The notes beneath the pieces were generated by a model. That model ran no database searches, had not been told where the DNA came from, and was given only the letters and a program-made list of their open reading frames with translations. This document shows positions 36,121 through 45,975 of a stretch of DNA of 54,288 bases, piece after piece. The position numbers and the translations under genes are program-made. Each line of letters starts with the position of its first letter. Position 1 is the stretch's first letter. The DNA is from Geminicoccaceae bacterium (GTDB taxonomy: Bacteria > Pseudomonadota > Alphaproteobacteria > Geminicoccales > Geminicoccaceae): NCBI GenBank assembly GCA_028285265.1, contig JANQPX010000014.1, positions 1 to 54,288 on the forward strand, written 5' to 3'.

Positions 36121-36343
36121 TGGTAGCGACCGTGTTGATGCCGGCTGGTCGTCATGGCCGAAGGGCCGTACCGACGGACCAGGTTGGTTGCCTATCATGG
36201 CGTGAATGACGCGGTCCCATCGTTCCGTCGTGGCGAGAGATCAATCGGGAATTTCCTTCATGCTGTTCCGGTGATATCAGAGAGCATCGCTATCGGAGCA
36301 GAAAGAGATCGCATGGCGTTGAGAGCACCGCGCGAGTGGGTCC

Positions 36344-37738
36344 ATGGCACGCGTTGAACTTCGGTTCGTCTGTCGGCATTGCGGCACCGAGCATGCCAAA
36401 TGGGCTGGACGCTGCGATGGCTGTGGTGAGTGGAACTCGCTGGTCGAAGAGGATGCACCCAAGGCGGTGCCGAAAGGCCTAAAGGGCGGGCGGGGACGTG
36501 CGATCGACCTGGTCAGTCTCGACAGCAACACGGCATCGCCTGAGCGGCTGTCGACCGGTATTCAAGAACTCGACAGGGTCCTGGGCGGTGGTTTGGTCAA
36601 GGGGTCGGCCGTCCTGATCGGCGGGGATCCGGGCATTGGCAAGTCCACCATCGTTCTCCAGGCCAGCAGCGCGCTCGCACGCCTGGGTTATGGCGTCGCG
36701 TATGTCAGTGGTGAGGAATCGATCGATCAAGTGCAGCTGCGCGCACGGCGGCTTGGTTTGCACGAGGTACCGGTCCAACTGGCCTGTGCGACATCGATTG
36801 GTGACATTATCCGCACATTTGATCACGCAGAGGCACCGGATCTTCTGGTGATTGATTCGATCCAGACGATGTTCGTCGACAATATCGACAGCGCACCCGG
36901 TACCGTGACGCAAGTGCGAACCAGTACCCATGAGTTGATCCGATTCGCCAAGCGGCGTGGCACGACGGTCTTCTTGATTGGCCATGTCACCAAGGAGGGG
37001 CAGATTGCCGGGCCTCGGCTTTTGGAGCATATGGTCGATGCGGTGCTGTACTTCGAGGGTGAGCGCGGCCTGCAGTTTCGTCTGCTCCGTGCGGTGAAGA
37101 ATCGTTTTGGCGCTGCCAATGAAATTGGCGTCTTTGAAATGGCTGAAGAGGGACTCCTCGAGGTCCCCAATCCCTCGTCGCTTTTTCTCGAGGATCGAGA
37201 CTCCAATGTGCCTGGCGCCGCGGTTTTTGCCGGGATGGAAGGCACACGTCCGCTGTTGGTGGAAGTGCAAGCTCTGGTGGGCACGACGGCACCTGGCTCA
37301 CCCCGTCGAACTGTCGTTGGTTGGGATACCGCGCGGCTGGCGATGCTGATTGCCGTCTTCGAGGCGCGATGCGGGCTTGTCATGGGCGACCGTGATGTCT
37401 ATCTGAACGTCGCAGGTGGCTTGCGCATTGTTGAGCCGGGAGCTGATCTTGCCGTGGCAGCCGCGCTCATGTCGTCATTGTTGGATCGGCCAGTGCCCGA
37501 GGCAACCGTATTTTTCGGCGAAGTTGGCCTCGCCGGAGAAATTCGTGCTGTTGGCCATATGCAGACGCGACTGAAGGAAGCTCAAAAGCTCGGCTTCCAA
37601 AGGGCGGTTTTGCCCGAGGCACGCCGGCGTTCGGACCGGCAGAGCGAGAATGACTTGCTGAAACAACAATCTTTGGGGCGCCTGAGCCAACTGGTCGAGG
37701 TGTTCGGTGAAACCGACGCTAGACAGTGGGTACCTTAA
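36344..37738 (+). CDS. radA: DNA repair protein RadA
   Basis: A 464-aa RecA-like helicase that promotes branch migration in recombination. It has an N-terminal zinc finger (C10-x2-C13 ... C27-x2-C30), Walker A GGDPGIGKST, the RadA-specific KNRFG motif (KNRFGAANEIGVFEM) and a C-terminal Lon-protease-like domain (LNVAGGLRI, FFGEVGLAGEIRAV). The stop overlaps the cvpA start as TAATG. Confidence 0.97.
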   Translation: MARVELRFVCRHCGTEHAKWAGRCDGCGEWNSLVEEDAPKAVPKGLKGGRGRAIDLVSLDSNTASPERLSTGIQELDRVLGGGLVKGSAVLIGGDPGIGKSTIVLQASSALARLGYGVAYVSGEESIDQVQLRARRLGLHEVPVQLACATSIGDIIRTFDHAEAPDLLVIDSIQTMFVDNIDSAPGTVTQVRTSTHELIRFAKRRGTTVFLIGHVTKEGQIAGPRLLEHMVDAVLYFEGERGLQFRLLRAVKNRFGAANEIGVFEMAEEGLLEVPNPSSLFLEDRDSNVPGAAVFAGMEGTRPLLVEVQALVGTTAPGSPRRTVVGWDTARLAMLIAVFEARCGLVMGDRDVYLNVAGGLRIVEPGADLAVAAALMSSLLDRPVPEATVFFGEVGLAGEIRAVGHMQTRLKEAQKLGFQRAVLPEARRRSDRQSENDLLKQQSLGRLSQLVEVFGETDARQWVP

Positions 37739-38328
37739 TGGCAGAGATGTCTTTGACTATATTCGATATGGCCGTGCTTTTTGTTCTCGGGGTTTCTGGG
37801 ATCCTCGCCCTGTTGCGCGGTTTTGTGCGCGAGAGCTTATCGATCGTCGTTTGGATCCTTTCCGGTTTGATCGCCTATGTGGCCTTTCCCGAACTGCGCC
37901 AGCTGGTCGGTGGTTACATCGCCAATGCTTGGATTGGCGATGCCGTCACGCTGGTGGTGGTTTTTGTCGCCCCGCTCATTTGCCTCAAGATTGTGGCGAT
38001 GGTCATTGCCGAAACGGTCCCATCCGGCCTCTTCGGTTCTTTCGATCGTGTGCTCGGGGCTGGATATGGACTGGCACGAGGCGCGCTGATCGTCAGTTTG
38101 GCCTATCTCGGACTGAACCTGATCAATGAGCCGGAGCATCACCCGACTTGGATCAAGGACGCGCAGTTCCTTCCCCATGTCCGTCAAGGGGCGGAACTTT
38201 TGGCAAGCTGGGTTCCTGAGGATCTGTTTGAAGCTGAAACGTGGACGACCATGTCCGAAGGCGGACTAGGCGGCAGGCCTGCCGTGGCGGAGTCGCTGCC
38301 GGCGCCGTCTCGCGAAAGCCTGGAATAG
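37738..38328 (+). CDS. cvpA: CvpA-family membrane protein
   Basis: A 196-aa protein with four TM helices: LTIFDMAVLFVLGVSGILAL followed by RGFVRESLSIVVWILSGLIA is the family signature. E. coli cvpA, needed for colicin V production and envelope robustness, also directly precedes purF. ATG 37738 overlaps the radA stop; ATG 37747 is possible. Confidence 0.93.
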   Translation: MAEMSLTIFDMAVLFVLGVSGILALLRGFVRESLSIVVWILSGLIAYVAFPELRQLVGGYIANAWIGDAVTLVVVFVAPLICLKIVAMVIAETVPSGLFGSFDRVLGAGYGLARGALIVSLAYLGLNLINEPEHHPTWIKDAQFLPHVRQGAELLASWVPEDLFEAETWTTMSEGGLGGRPAVAESLPAPSRESLE

Positions 38329-38388
38329 GGCGCTTAGTCTGGTATACCGAAGAGCGATGGCAACGAACCAACAGGGGCGATACCGCCG

Positions 38389-39852
38389 ATGACCACCATC
38401 TGGCGCAGCAGCGCCGGTTACGATGACAAGCTCCATGAGGAATGTGGCGTTTTTGGCATCATCGGTCACGATGAGGCCGCGGCGCACACGGTACTCGGCT
38501 TGCATGCGCTTCAGCATCGCGGTCAGGAGGGGGCTGGCATCGTGACGACCGATGGCAAAAACTTTTTTAGCCATCGTGCTCTCGGCTTAGTTGGCGACAA
38601 TTTCAGCAGCGAGGATGTGATCGAGACGCTGCCGGGCTTTATGGCGGTTGGCCACAATCGCTATTCAACGACCGGCGGTGATCGATTGCGCAATGTTCAG
38701 CCCCTCTTTGGAGACTTTGCCTTTGGCGGCCTGGCGCTCGCCCATAATGGCAATCTCACCAATGCCATCAGTCTGAGGCGACGGTTGGTCGAGCGGGGTT
38801 GCCTCTTTCAGTCCACCTCGGATACCGAGGTCATCATTCACCTGATCGCACGCTCACGAAAGCCGAGCGTCATTGACCGCCTAAGCGATGCTTTGCTGCA
38901 CCTCCAAGGGGCATACGCCTTGGTGGCCATGTCCAATGATTTGTTGATCGGTGTGCGCGATCCCCTCGGCGTTCGCCCCCTGGTGCTCGGCGAGCTTGAT
39001 GGCGCCACCATCCTGACCTCCGAAAGCTGCGCGCTCGATATCATGGGCGCCAATTTCGTGCGCGATATCGAACCGGGGGAAATGGTCATTGCGAGCAAAG
39101 ATCGGATCGAGACCCGACAACTTTTTCCGAAGCAAGCGTCTCGGTTTTGCATCTTTGAATATGTCTATTTTGCCCGGCCGGACAGTGTGGTCGAGGATGA
39201 AGGCGTCTATGAAGTCCGCAAGCGCATTGGTGCCGAACTCGCGGCGGAAAATCGCGCCCCGGCCGATATCGTCATTCCCGTCCCGGACTCAGGTGTTCCC
39301 GCGGCCATTGGCTATGCGCAGGCAGCGAATTTGCCGTTCGAACTCGGCCTAATTCGTAATCATTATGTCGGTCGGACCTTTATCGAGCCCTCCGACCAAA
39401 TCCGCCATTTCGGTGTCAAGCTGAAGCATAATGCAAACCGAGCAACCGTCGCGGGCAAGCGTGTTGTGCTGATTGACGATTCGATTGTGCGCGGAACGAC
39501 GTCGACGAAAATCGTCAATATGGTGCGCCAGGCCGGTGCGAGCGAAGTGCATATGCGCATCGCGAGTCCACCGACACGTCACTCCTGTTACTACGGCGTC
39601 GACACGCCCGAGCGCAGCAAACTTCTGGCAGCCCAGCATGACGTCGCTGAAATGGCGGCCATGATCGGCGTGGACAGCCTCGGCTTCATATCACTGGATG
39701 GTCTTTATCGGGCGGTTGGTGAACAAGATCGAGACGTCGCACAGCCACAATATTGTGATGCTTGCTTTAGCGGTGACTATCCGACGGCGCTTGAAGACGT
39801 CGGCAATGGTGGGACAACCGCACAGCTCACCTTCATGCTTGAGGATGCTTGA
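38389..39852 (+). CDS. purF: amidophosphoribosyltransferase PurF
   Basis: A 487-aa enzyme for the first step of purine synthesis (PRPP + glutamine to phosphoribosylamine). The glutaminase nucleophile is C19 (EECGVFGIIG), implying removal of an 18-residue propeptide. LHALQHRGQEGAGI, the PRPP loop VVLIDDSIVRGTTS and RIASPPTRHSCYYG are conserved. It is the second purine gene group of the window after purEK. Confidence 0.98.
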   Translation: MTTIWRSSAGYDDKLHEECGVFGIIGHDEAAAHTVLGLHALQHRGQEGAGIVTTDGKNFFSHRALGLVGDNFSSEDVIETLPGFMAVGHNRYSTTGGDRLRNVQPLFGDFAFGGLALAHNGNLTNAISLRRRLVERGCLFQSTSDTEVIIHLIARSRKPSVIDRLSDALLHLQGAYALVAMSNDLLIGVRDPLGVRPLVLGELDGATILTSESCALDIMGANFVRDIEPGEMVIASKDRIETRQLFPKQASRFCIFEYVYFARPDSVVEDEGVYEVRKRIGAELAAENRAPADIVIPVPDSGVPAAIGYAQAANLPFELGLIRNHYVGRTFIEPSDQIRHFGVKLKHNANRATVAGKRVVLIDDSIVRGTTSTKIVNMVRQAGASEVHMRIASPPTRHSCYYGVDTPERSKLLAAQHDVAEMAAMIGVDSLGFISLDGLYRAVGEQDRDVAQPQYCDACFSGDYPTALEDVGNGGTTAQLTFMLEDA

Positions 39853-40562
39853 CCTTGGGTAGGCTGGCTGGACGACTAGCGCTTATTACAGGCGCTTCGC
39901 GCGGGCTGGGCGCCGCTCTGGCAGAGCGGTTTGCCGAGGAGGGAGCGCGTCTCATCTTGGTGGCCCGTACCGTCGGTGGCCTTGAAGAGGTTGATGATCG
40001 AGTTCGGGCCAAGGGTGCTGAGGCAGCAACATTGGTGCCTCAAGATCTTACCAAAGGAGAGGCGATCGATGAGCTGGGCGGTGCGCTTGCTCAGCGATTT
40101 GGACGTCTTGATGTGCTGGTCGGCAATGCTGCCGAATTGAGTGCGCTGTCGCCGATCGCCCACACCGACCCGGACACCTTCGAGCGAACACTGGCGATCA
40201 ATACCGTCACAAACCTTCGTTTGATCCGTTCACTCGATCCGCTGCTGCGCGCGTCGACATCGGGATCGGCGATCTTCGTCACATCGGAGGTCGGCGCCGT
40301 ACCCAAGGCCTTTTTCGGGGCGTATGCCGCGAGCAAGGCAGCCTTGGAAAGCTTGGTCATGACCTACGCCGCGGAAACGTCGAAGACCAACCTCAAGGTC
40401 AATCTGATCGATCCCGGACCAATGCGAACCCGGCTCCGCGCGAAGGCCTTTCCCGGCGAGGCAAAAGACGTTGTCGCTTTGCCGAAGGACCGAACAGATC
40501 TCTTTGTTGATCTCGCCGAATCCGGCTGCACCCGCCATGGTGAGCGACTCCGGATCGTTTGA
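39849..40562 (+). CDS. SDR-family NAD(P)-dependent oxidoreductase
   Basis: A 237-aa Rossmann-fold enzyme: nucleotide-binding ITGASRGLGAALA, VGNAAE in place of NNAG, catalytic Ser in FVTSEVG and YAASK. The start is TTG 39849 in a TTGA overlap with the purF stop. Substrate unknown. The same neighbour follows purF in many alphaproteobacteria, which suggests co-expression and not a purine-specific role. Confidence 0.93.
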   Translation: MTLGRLAGRLALITGASRGLGAALAERFAEEGARLILVARTVGGLEEVDDRVRAKGAEAATLVPQDLTKGEAIDELGGALAQRFGRLDVLVGNAAELSALSPIAHTDPDTFERTLAINTVTNLRLIRSLDPLLRASTSGSAIFVTSEVGAVPKAFFGAYAASKAALESLVMTYAAETSKTNLKVNLIDPGPMRTRLRAKAFPGEAKDVVALPKDRTDLFVDLAESGCTRHGERLRIV

Positions 40563-40596
40563 GTCGATCAATGCAAGCCCGGCATCCCGGCAGTCT

Positions 40597-42111
40597 CTAG
40601 TTTGCCCAACGGACGTCGGTCAGATCATTGGCCTGGACGGGGCTGTTTTCCCATAGGCCTTCGATCCGTGCATCCCAGACGCCGTGCTTGGCCAGCTGAA
40701 ATAGGAAGCCATTGACCGAGTCGTCAGCGAGGGTTGTTTGAGCCTCAGCGAGAATGGCATTGCGCCCGTCGTCATCGGCGGTTTCGGCGAGTTGATCAAT
40801 TAACGCCTTAAAGGTCGGGTTTTGGTAGTCGAAGTAGTAGTCGGCGCCACGGCTGTAGATCTCGATATCCATCGGCTCGGTATGGGAAACAATGGTGAGA
40901 TCGTAGTCCTTACCCTTGAAGACCTGGTCGAGCCACTGGGCCCATTCGACCGGGATGATCTCGGTCTCAATCCCGATTGCGGCGAGTTGGGCTGCGATAA
41001 TTTCGCCACCGCGTCGGGCGTAGGACGGCGGCGGCAGCTTCAATGTCAAGGCGAGGCCGTCAGCATGGCCGGCGTCTGCGAGCAGCGCTTTGGCCGTCTC
41101 GGGGTCGTAGGCATAGCGATCGGTCAGATCGACATAGGCGGCGTGATGGGGGGCAAAGTGGCTGCCGATCGGTGTGCCATAGCCGAACATCGCACCATCG
41201 ATGATGGACTGGCGATCGATCGCGTGGGCGATGGCCTGTCGCACCTTCACGTCGTCGAGCGGCGAGCGTCCATTATTGATCGCCAAGATCGTCTCACCCT
41301 CAGTAGTGCCGATCTTGACGGTAAACCGAGGGTCTGCCTCGAATTGAAGGAGGCTCTCCGGTGCTGGGAAATTGGGGAAGGCATCGAGGTCACCCGCCAA
41401 CATCGCCGCGACCGCGGCCGAGGGATCTGGAATGATCTGAAACACGGCCTGTTCCAGCGTGGCGTTATCGCCCCAGTAATCATCGTGACGCACGAGCTCG
41501 ATGCGGTCCCCTTGGACCCAGCGGCTGAACTTGAAGGGGCCAGTTCCGATCGGCATCGATTTGTTGCCGTCGGCGCTTTCGGGGGCGACGATCACGGCAT
41601 CGCCCCAGCCAAGATTAAAGGCGAGATGACCGGTCGGCCGCTTGAGCGTGATGATCACCTCATGTGGACCGCGTGCGGTCAGCGATTCGATGGGCTCAAA
41701 CAGGCCTTTTTGGGCATTGACGCTGTCGTCGGCGATGGCGCGATTGATGGAAAACACCACGTCGTCAGCATCGAAAGCGCTACCGTCGTGAAAGGCGACG
41801 CCCTCTTGAAGCGCAAAGGTGTAGACTAAGCCGTCGTCGCTAACATCCCAACTTTTGGCCAACGCTGGCTGAACCATGCCGTCACGGTCAATACGGGTTA
41901 GCCCTTGGAAGACATTGGCGTAGACGATTTCATCGATCGCTGCGGCAGCGCCAGCGGTCGGATCGAGATGAGGCGGTTCCAAGACCATGCCAAGACGAAG
42001 GCTGTCGTCAGCTGTCGCCGGTGACGCTTCTGCAAGAAGACCCATCCCCAATGCCAACGCGGTGGAGACGAGCAAGCGATCGAAAAGGCGTGTCATTGAG
42101 GTTTTCCTCAT
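40597..42111 (-). CDS. ABC-transporter substrate-binding protein (family 5, peptide type)
   Basis: A 504-aa protein with a Sec signal (about 35 residues). LGMVLEPPHLDPTAGAAAA, FALQEGVAFHDGSAFDADDV and the IGTGPFKF block are SBP_bac_5 signatures (DppA/OppA/NikA-like). The ATG overlaps the upstream peptidase stop as TGATG. It is the last gene of a four-gene overlapping unit with two peptidases, so a peptide or N-acyl amino acid is the likely ligand. No cognate permease genes are present here. Confidence 0.93.
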   Translation of the reverse strand: MRKTSMTRLFDRLLVSTALALGMGLLAEASPATADDSLRLGMVLEPPHLDPTAGAAAAIDEIVYANVFQGLTRIDRDGMVQPALAKSWDVSDDGLVYTFALQEGVAFHDGSAFDADDVVFSINRAIADDSVNAQKGLFEPIESLTARGPHEVIITLKRPTGHLAFNLGWGDAVIVAPESADGNKSMPIGTGPFKFSRWVQGDRIELVRHDDYWGDNATLEQAVFQIIPDPSAAVAAMLAGDLDAFPNFPAPESLLQFEADPRFTVKIGTTEGETILAINNGRSPLDDVKVRQAIAHAIDRQSIIDGAMFGYGTPIGSHFAPHHAAYVDLTDRYAYDPETAKALLADAGHADGLALTLKLPPPSYARRGGEIIAAQLAAIGIETEIIPVEWAQWLDQVFKGKDYDLTIVSHTEPMDIEIYSRGADYYFDYQNPTFKALIDQLAETADDDGRNAILAEAQTTLADDSVNGFLFQLAKHGVWDARIEGLWENSPVQANDLTDVRWAN

Positions 42112-43145
42112 CAGGGCTTCGCAACGGGATAAAGGCTACGATAAGATCGGATGGGATCCAAGTCGTTAGCCTCATACACGCCACGGGCAATGGCACGCGC
42201 CGTGCAATCAGCGGCAAGCGATCCAATGCGCGCGAGATCGGGGAGCGGATCGCGGAGATGAACCCGTCCGGTCGAGAGAACGAAGGTTGCATCACCATCA
42301 AAGGGGGTATGCACCGGCCGGATGGCGCGGGCGATGCCATCATGCGCCATGATCGCCACACGTTTCGCTTGCGCCTTGGTGAGCGCCGCATCGGTGGCGA
42401 TCACGACTAAGGTCGTGTTCCCGATGACCCCGCCGGGATACTGATCGTCAAAGGGGGCTTGGGCCCAACCTGATTTCGGCCGGCGTCCGCCGAATTCACC
42501 CGCCTGTTCGAAGGGCCAGGCCCAAAAGGCGTTGGTTTCCGGTATCAGGACATCGCCGACCGGGTTCACGGCCGCGAGCGCCGCCACGGTCACGTTCGGC
42601 CGACCATCCTCAGCGTCCAGAACGAAGGACGCACTGCCAAGACCGCCACTCATTTGCTTGGGCAGCGCGAAACCGACGGTGGCGCCGAAGCCCGCACCGG
42701 CATTGCCGAGGGCAATGTGGTCATGCGCGTTGTCGCAGGCCAGCATGCCCAGTGATCGATAGGGCGGTGTGTCTCCCCAGTCTTTGTCACCACCATTCGA
42801 CAAGTCGAACAGGATGGCCGATGGCACGATGGGGACGACGGCCTTGCCGATGGGGTAACCGCGTCCGCGTGCGGTAAGCCAGGACATGACGCCGCCTGCT
42901 GCATCGAGACCAAAGGCTGAACCGCCTGACAAGACAACGGCGTCAACGGTGTCAGCCAGGCATGTGGGGTCGCTGGCGTCCGTATCGCGAGTGCCCGGCG
43001 CACCCCCGCGAATGTCGATGCCACACACCGCAGGTTTTTCCGGCAGCACCACGGTGACACCGGTTCTGATCTTGACGTTCTCGGCATTGCCGACGAGGAG
43101 CCCCGGTACATCCGTCAACAGGTTCTTCGCCCCGACGCTGATCAC
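42111..43145 (-). CDS. P1-family peptidase (DmpA/BapA superfamily)
   Basis: A 344-aa N-terminal-nucleophile hydrolase. LTDVPGLLVGNAE, VVLSGGSAFGLDAAGGV and GNTTLVVIATDA are family hallmarks; autocleavage is expected before the Thr of GNTT, making that Thr the nucleophile. Relatives remove N-terminal D-, beta- or other unusual residues from peptides. The start is GTG 43145, which overlaps the M20 gene stop as GTGA; the open frame to 43277 lies inside that gene. Confidence 0.92.
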   Translation of the reverse strand: MISVGAKNLLTDVPGLLVGNAENVKIRTGVTVVLPEKPAVCGIDIRGGAPGTRDTDASDPTCLADTVDAVVLSGGSAFGLDAAGGVMSWLTARGRGYPIGKAVVPIVPSAILFDLSNGGDKDWGDTPPYRSLGMLACDNAHDHIALGNAGAGFGATVGFALPKQMSGGLGSASFVLDAEDGRPNVTVAALAAVNPVGDVLIPETNAFWAWPFEQAGEFGGRRPKSGWAQAPFDDQYPGGVIGNTTLVVIATDAALTKAQAKRVAIMAHDGIARAIRPVHTPFDGDATFVLSTGRVHLRDPLPDLARIGSLAADCTARAIARGVYEANDLDPIRSYRSLYPVAKP

Positions 43146-44416
43146 CGCAGCGGGACACCGAGAAGGCGAAGGGTGGAGGCGGCCATCACCTTGGTTGAGG
43201 CGATCAAATGATCGATCTCGACATACTCGTCGGGCTGATGAGCCAGGTCGAGAATGCCCGGTCCGTAGGCCAAACATTCCTGAAGATTGCCAATACGGTG
43301 AATGTGTTTTTGATCATAGCTGCCAGGCGAAACGATCAGCTCAGGAGGTTTGCCGAGAACCTGGCTAATCGACGCGGCGACCGCCTTCACAACGTCGGCA
43401 TCCTCAGGCGTGAGCGTCGGCAGGACTTCCATGACGTCATTGATCTTATAGCGAAACCCCGGGCGGCTTCGGGTCAGGTCATCGAGAATCGCAACGATCT
43501 CGTTCTTGACGTCGGCAAGGTCCTCTTCGATTGGAAAACGTCGATCTAACATGAGGCGGCAGCGATCCGGCACATTGGGGCTTGGCAGGCCATCGATCTG
43601 TTCCGGTAGGCCGCCATGGATGGCGGCTAGATTGAGCGTTGAGCGACGTGCCCCTTCAGGCACGACCGGCATACCCGTTCGGCGGTTGGCGAGACTGGGA
43701 AGCAGCTCCTCTTCAAACGCACGCATCACGGCACCCATATGGCGGATCGCACAATCGCCGAGAAAAGGCATGGAACCGTGGGCAATCTTGCCAAAGGTTT
43801 CAATTTCCGCCCACCAGACACCGCGATGGCCAATACAGATGCGATCGACGTTGAGACATTCGGGAATGATCACATGATCAACGCGCGGCTTGGAGAAAAA
43901 CCCTTGGCGGGCGAGGTAGGCAACGCCGCCAAAGCCGCCTGATTCCTCATCGGCGGTGCCGGATATCTCCATCGCACCATGAAAGCGGATCCCTTCGGCG
44001 AGGATCGATTCGAGCGCGATGACCGACGCAGCGATGCCGCCCTTCATGTCGCAAGAGCCGCGTCCGTAGATCCGGTTGTTGCTGATGGTACCGCCGAAGG
44101 GATCGACGCTCCATCCAAGCCCCGCTTCGATCACATCGATATGGCCATTGAAGTGAACGGTGTGTCCAGCGCCGTCGGCGTCATATCGTGCGACCACATT
44201 GGTTCGGGGATAACGGTCACTATCGCCAATCGCGCCCTCGGCCCGGACATAGCTGACGTCAAAACCGCTTCGTTTAAGCCGCTCGCCCAAGAACTGGGCG
44301 CAGGGCAGATAGCCTTCGCCAGGCGGATTGACGGTGGGAATGCGGATGAGGTCTTGCGTCAGCGCGATCAGCGCGTCTCGTTGATCGTCAATACGGGCGA
44401 ACAACGAATCCAGCAT
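43142..44416 (-). CDS. M20-family deacylase/peptidase (ArgE/DapE type)
   Basis: A 424-aa dinuclear zinc hydrolase: metal ligands in HFNGHIDV, RGSCDMKGG and TADEESGG (catalytic Glu), and a dimerisation domain around RRSTLNLAAIHGG. It resembles ArgE/DapE-family enzymes annotated as acetylornithine deacetylase, but is separate from the true dapE of this window. The ATG overlaps the stop of the dehydrogenase gene by one base. Confidence 0.92.
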   Translation of the reverse strand: MLDSLFARIDDQRDALIALTQDLIRIPTVNPPGEGYLPCAQFLGERLKRSGFDVSYVRAEGAIGDSDRYPRTNVVARYDADGAGHTVHFNGHIDVIEAGLGWSVDPFGGTISNNRIYGRGSCDMKGGIAASVIALESILAEGIRFHGAMEISGTADEESGGFGGVAYLARQGFFSKPRVDHVIIPECLNVDRICIGHRGVWWAEIETFGKIAHGSMPFLGDCAIRHMGAVMRAFEEELLPSLANRRTGMPVVPEGARRSTLNLAAIHGGLPEQIDGLPSPNVPDRCRLMLDRRFPIEEDLADVKNEIVAILDDLTRSRPGFRYKINDVMEVLPTLTPEDADVVKAVAASISQVLGKPPELIVSPGSYDQKHIHRIGNLQECLAYGPGILDLAHQPDEYVEIDHLIASTKVMAASTLRLLGVPLR

Positions 44417-45360
44417 CAGGCGTTCGATGACGGCTCGAGCTTTGCGGGAAAGCCATCCGCACGCAGCTCGACACCCATGACGTCCTCAAGGAGTTTTACG
44501 ACCTGAGGGGACCAGGCGTCGCCGCCATAGCAATCCTTGGCGCGACGGAAGGTTCGTTCCACCAGATTGGCGAGGTCGAGTGGCACACCGCATTCACCGG
44601 CGATCTTCTGGGTTAAGCCAAGATCCTTGAGAGCAAGGTCGACCGTGAAGCCGATATCGTAGCTGCCGTTCAGGATGACTTGGCTTTCGGTTTCATGGAC
44701 GAAGCTGTTGCCTGAGCTGGCCTTGATCGCGTCGAAGCTCGTTTTGAGATCGAGACCCGCGCATTTCGCCAGGGTGAGCGCTTCGCCGGCTGCCAAAAGG
44801 TGGATGAACGCGAGCATGTTGGTGATCAATTTGATCACCGAGGCCTGGCCGAGCTCGCCGATATGAAACACCTTGCCCCCCATCGCCTGAAATAATGGTT
44901 GATGGCTCTCGAAGAGGGTTTTATCGCCGCCGACCAAGACCGTGATGTCACCACTCTTGGCGCGATGCACACCACCGGTGACGGGTGCCTCGAGTGTCAG
45001 AATTCCTTTTTGTCTCGCCTGTTCGGCCAAGGCTTGAATTTGAAGGGGGTCATTGGTGCTCATCTCGATCCACAAAGCACCGCGGCGAAGATGGGCGAAG
45101 AGGCCGTCGTCAGATGTCAGAACGGCCTCGGTCGCTGCCGGGGACGGTAGGCAGGTAATGACGACGTCGACGCCCTTTGCAGCCTCTTTAAGGGACGGCG
45201 CAAAATGGGCGCCCCGATCGACCAAAGGTGCTGCCGCATCGGCATCGAGGTCGTTGACGTTGAGGGCGAAGCCGGCATCGAGCAAGCTCGCTGCCAAATG
45301 ACGGCCAAGATGACCAAGGCCGATGAACGCGATGGTCTTTTGCTGTTCTGCGTCAGGCAT
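44416..45360 (-). CDS. 3-hydroxyisobutyrate dehydrogenase-family oxidoreductase
   Basis: A 314-aa beta-hydroxyacid dehydrogenase: IGLGHLGRHLAASLLDAGF at the N-terminus, substrate loop EAPVTGGVHRAKSG, and catalytic Lys in GQASVIKLITN. Relatives oxidise 3-hydroxyisobutyrate or tartronate semialdehyde. It is the first gene of the four-gene unit with the P1 peptidase, M20 deacylase and binding protein. Confidence 0.92.
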   Translation of the reverse strand: MPDAEQQKTIAFIGLGHLGRHLAASLLDAGFALNVNDLDADAAAPLVDRGAHFAPSLKEAAKGVDVVITCLPSPAATEAVLTSDDGLFAHLRRGALWIEMSTNDPLQIQALAEQARQKGILTLEAPVTGGVHRAKSGDITVLVGGDKTLFESHQPLFQAMGGKVFHIGELGQASVIKLITNMLAFIHLLAAGEALTLAKCAGLDLKTSFDAIKASSGNSFVHETESQVILNGSYDIGFTVDLALKDLGLTQKIAGECGVPLDLANLVERTFRRAKDCYGGDAWSPQVVKLLEDVMGVELRADGFPAKLEPSSNA

Positions 45361-45396
45361 GTTGACGATCGTCTTGGTCGTGGCGGCAACAGACCA

Positions 45397-45975
45397 TTAC
45401 ACGAGCCGTTGTGCCAGTTGCTGTAACATTGCGCCGAGAAGAAAATTGAAAAGAACGAAGGCGATGGCGACCGATGCTGTGGTCTCGAGAGCGGTCTTGA
45501 TGACGAACCAGTGATAGACGATCAGGGCCGCGGTCAAAATGACCAACGCCAACTCGGTGATCGCATGCTGAACGACGGCAACGAGGCCAACGCTGATGGT
45601 CAAGAGGCCGAAGATAAGGATGCTCGTCCAATTCACGGCCACCACAAGGGCGGTGAAGCGTTGGCCGATGCCGAGTAAATCCGTGGCAAAAAAAGCGACA
45701 AGCGGAAACAGAACCCAACTCAACCCATAGGTCAAGAAATGGACCATTGCCGCCCAAAAGGAAAAGCCATCTTCGGGGTTGATGAAGTCTTGGCCGATTG
45801 AAAGCATGTAAAATGGCGCTAAGATCACCGCCGCAAAAAAGGAGCGCCAAAACCCCTCGACCGAGATATTGAAGAAGCCCATCCCGGTTTCATCAAACCA
45901 AGCGAGGCGGTAGGCGCCGTAGAGCGAAGAGGCGATCTCGTGCCGGTCCGGCAACATGTCAGATTGTGCCGACAT
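45397..45975 (-). CDS. integral membrane protein of unknown function
   Basis: A 192-aa protein with five or six TM helices ([65 protein letters not shown]). Resembles uncharacterised alphaproteobacterial membrane proteins. ATG 45975, after CAGGACTC, lies inside the dapE 3' end (17-nt overlap); ATG 45957 just after the dapE stop is the alternative. Confidence 0.8.
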   Translation of the reverse strand: MSAQSDMLPDRHEIASSLYGAYRLAWFDETGMGFFNISVEGFWRSFFAAVILAPFYMLSIGQDFINPEDGFSFWAAMVHFLTYGLSWVLFPLVAFFATDLLGIGQRFTALVVAVNWTSILIFGLLTISVGLVAVVQHAITELALVILTAALIVYHWFVIKTALETTASVAIAFVLFNFLLGAMLQQLAQRLV

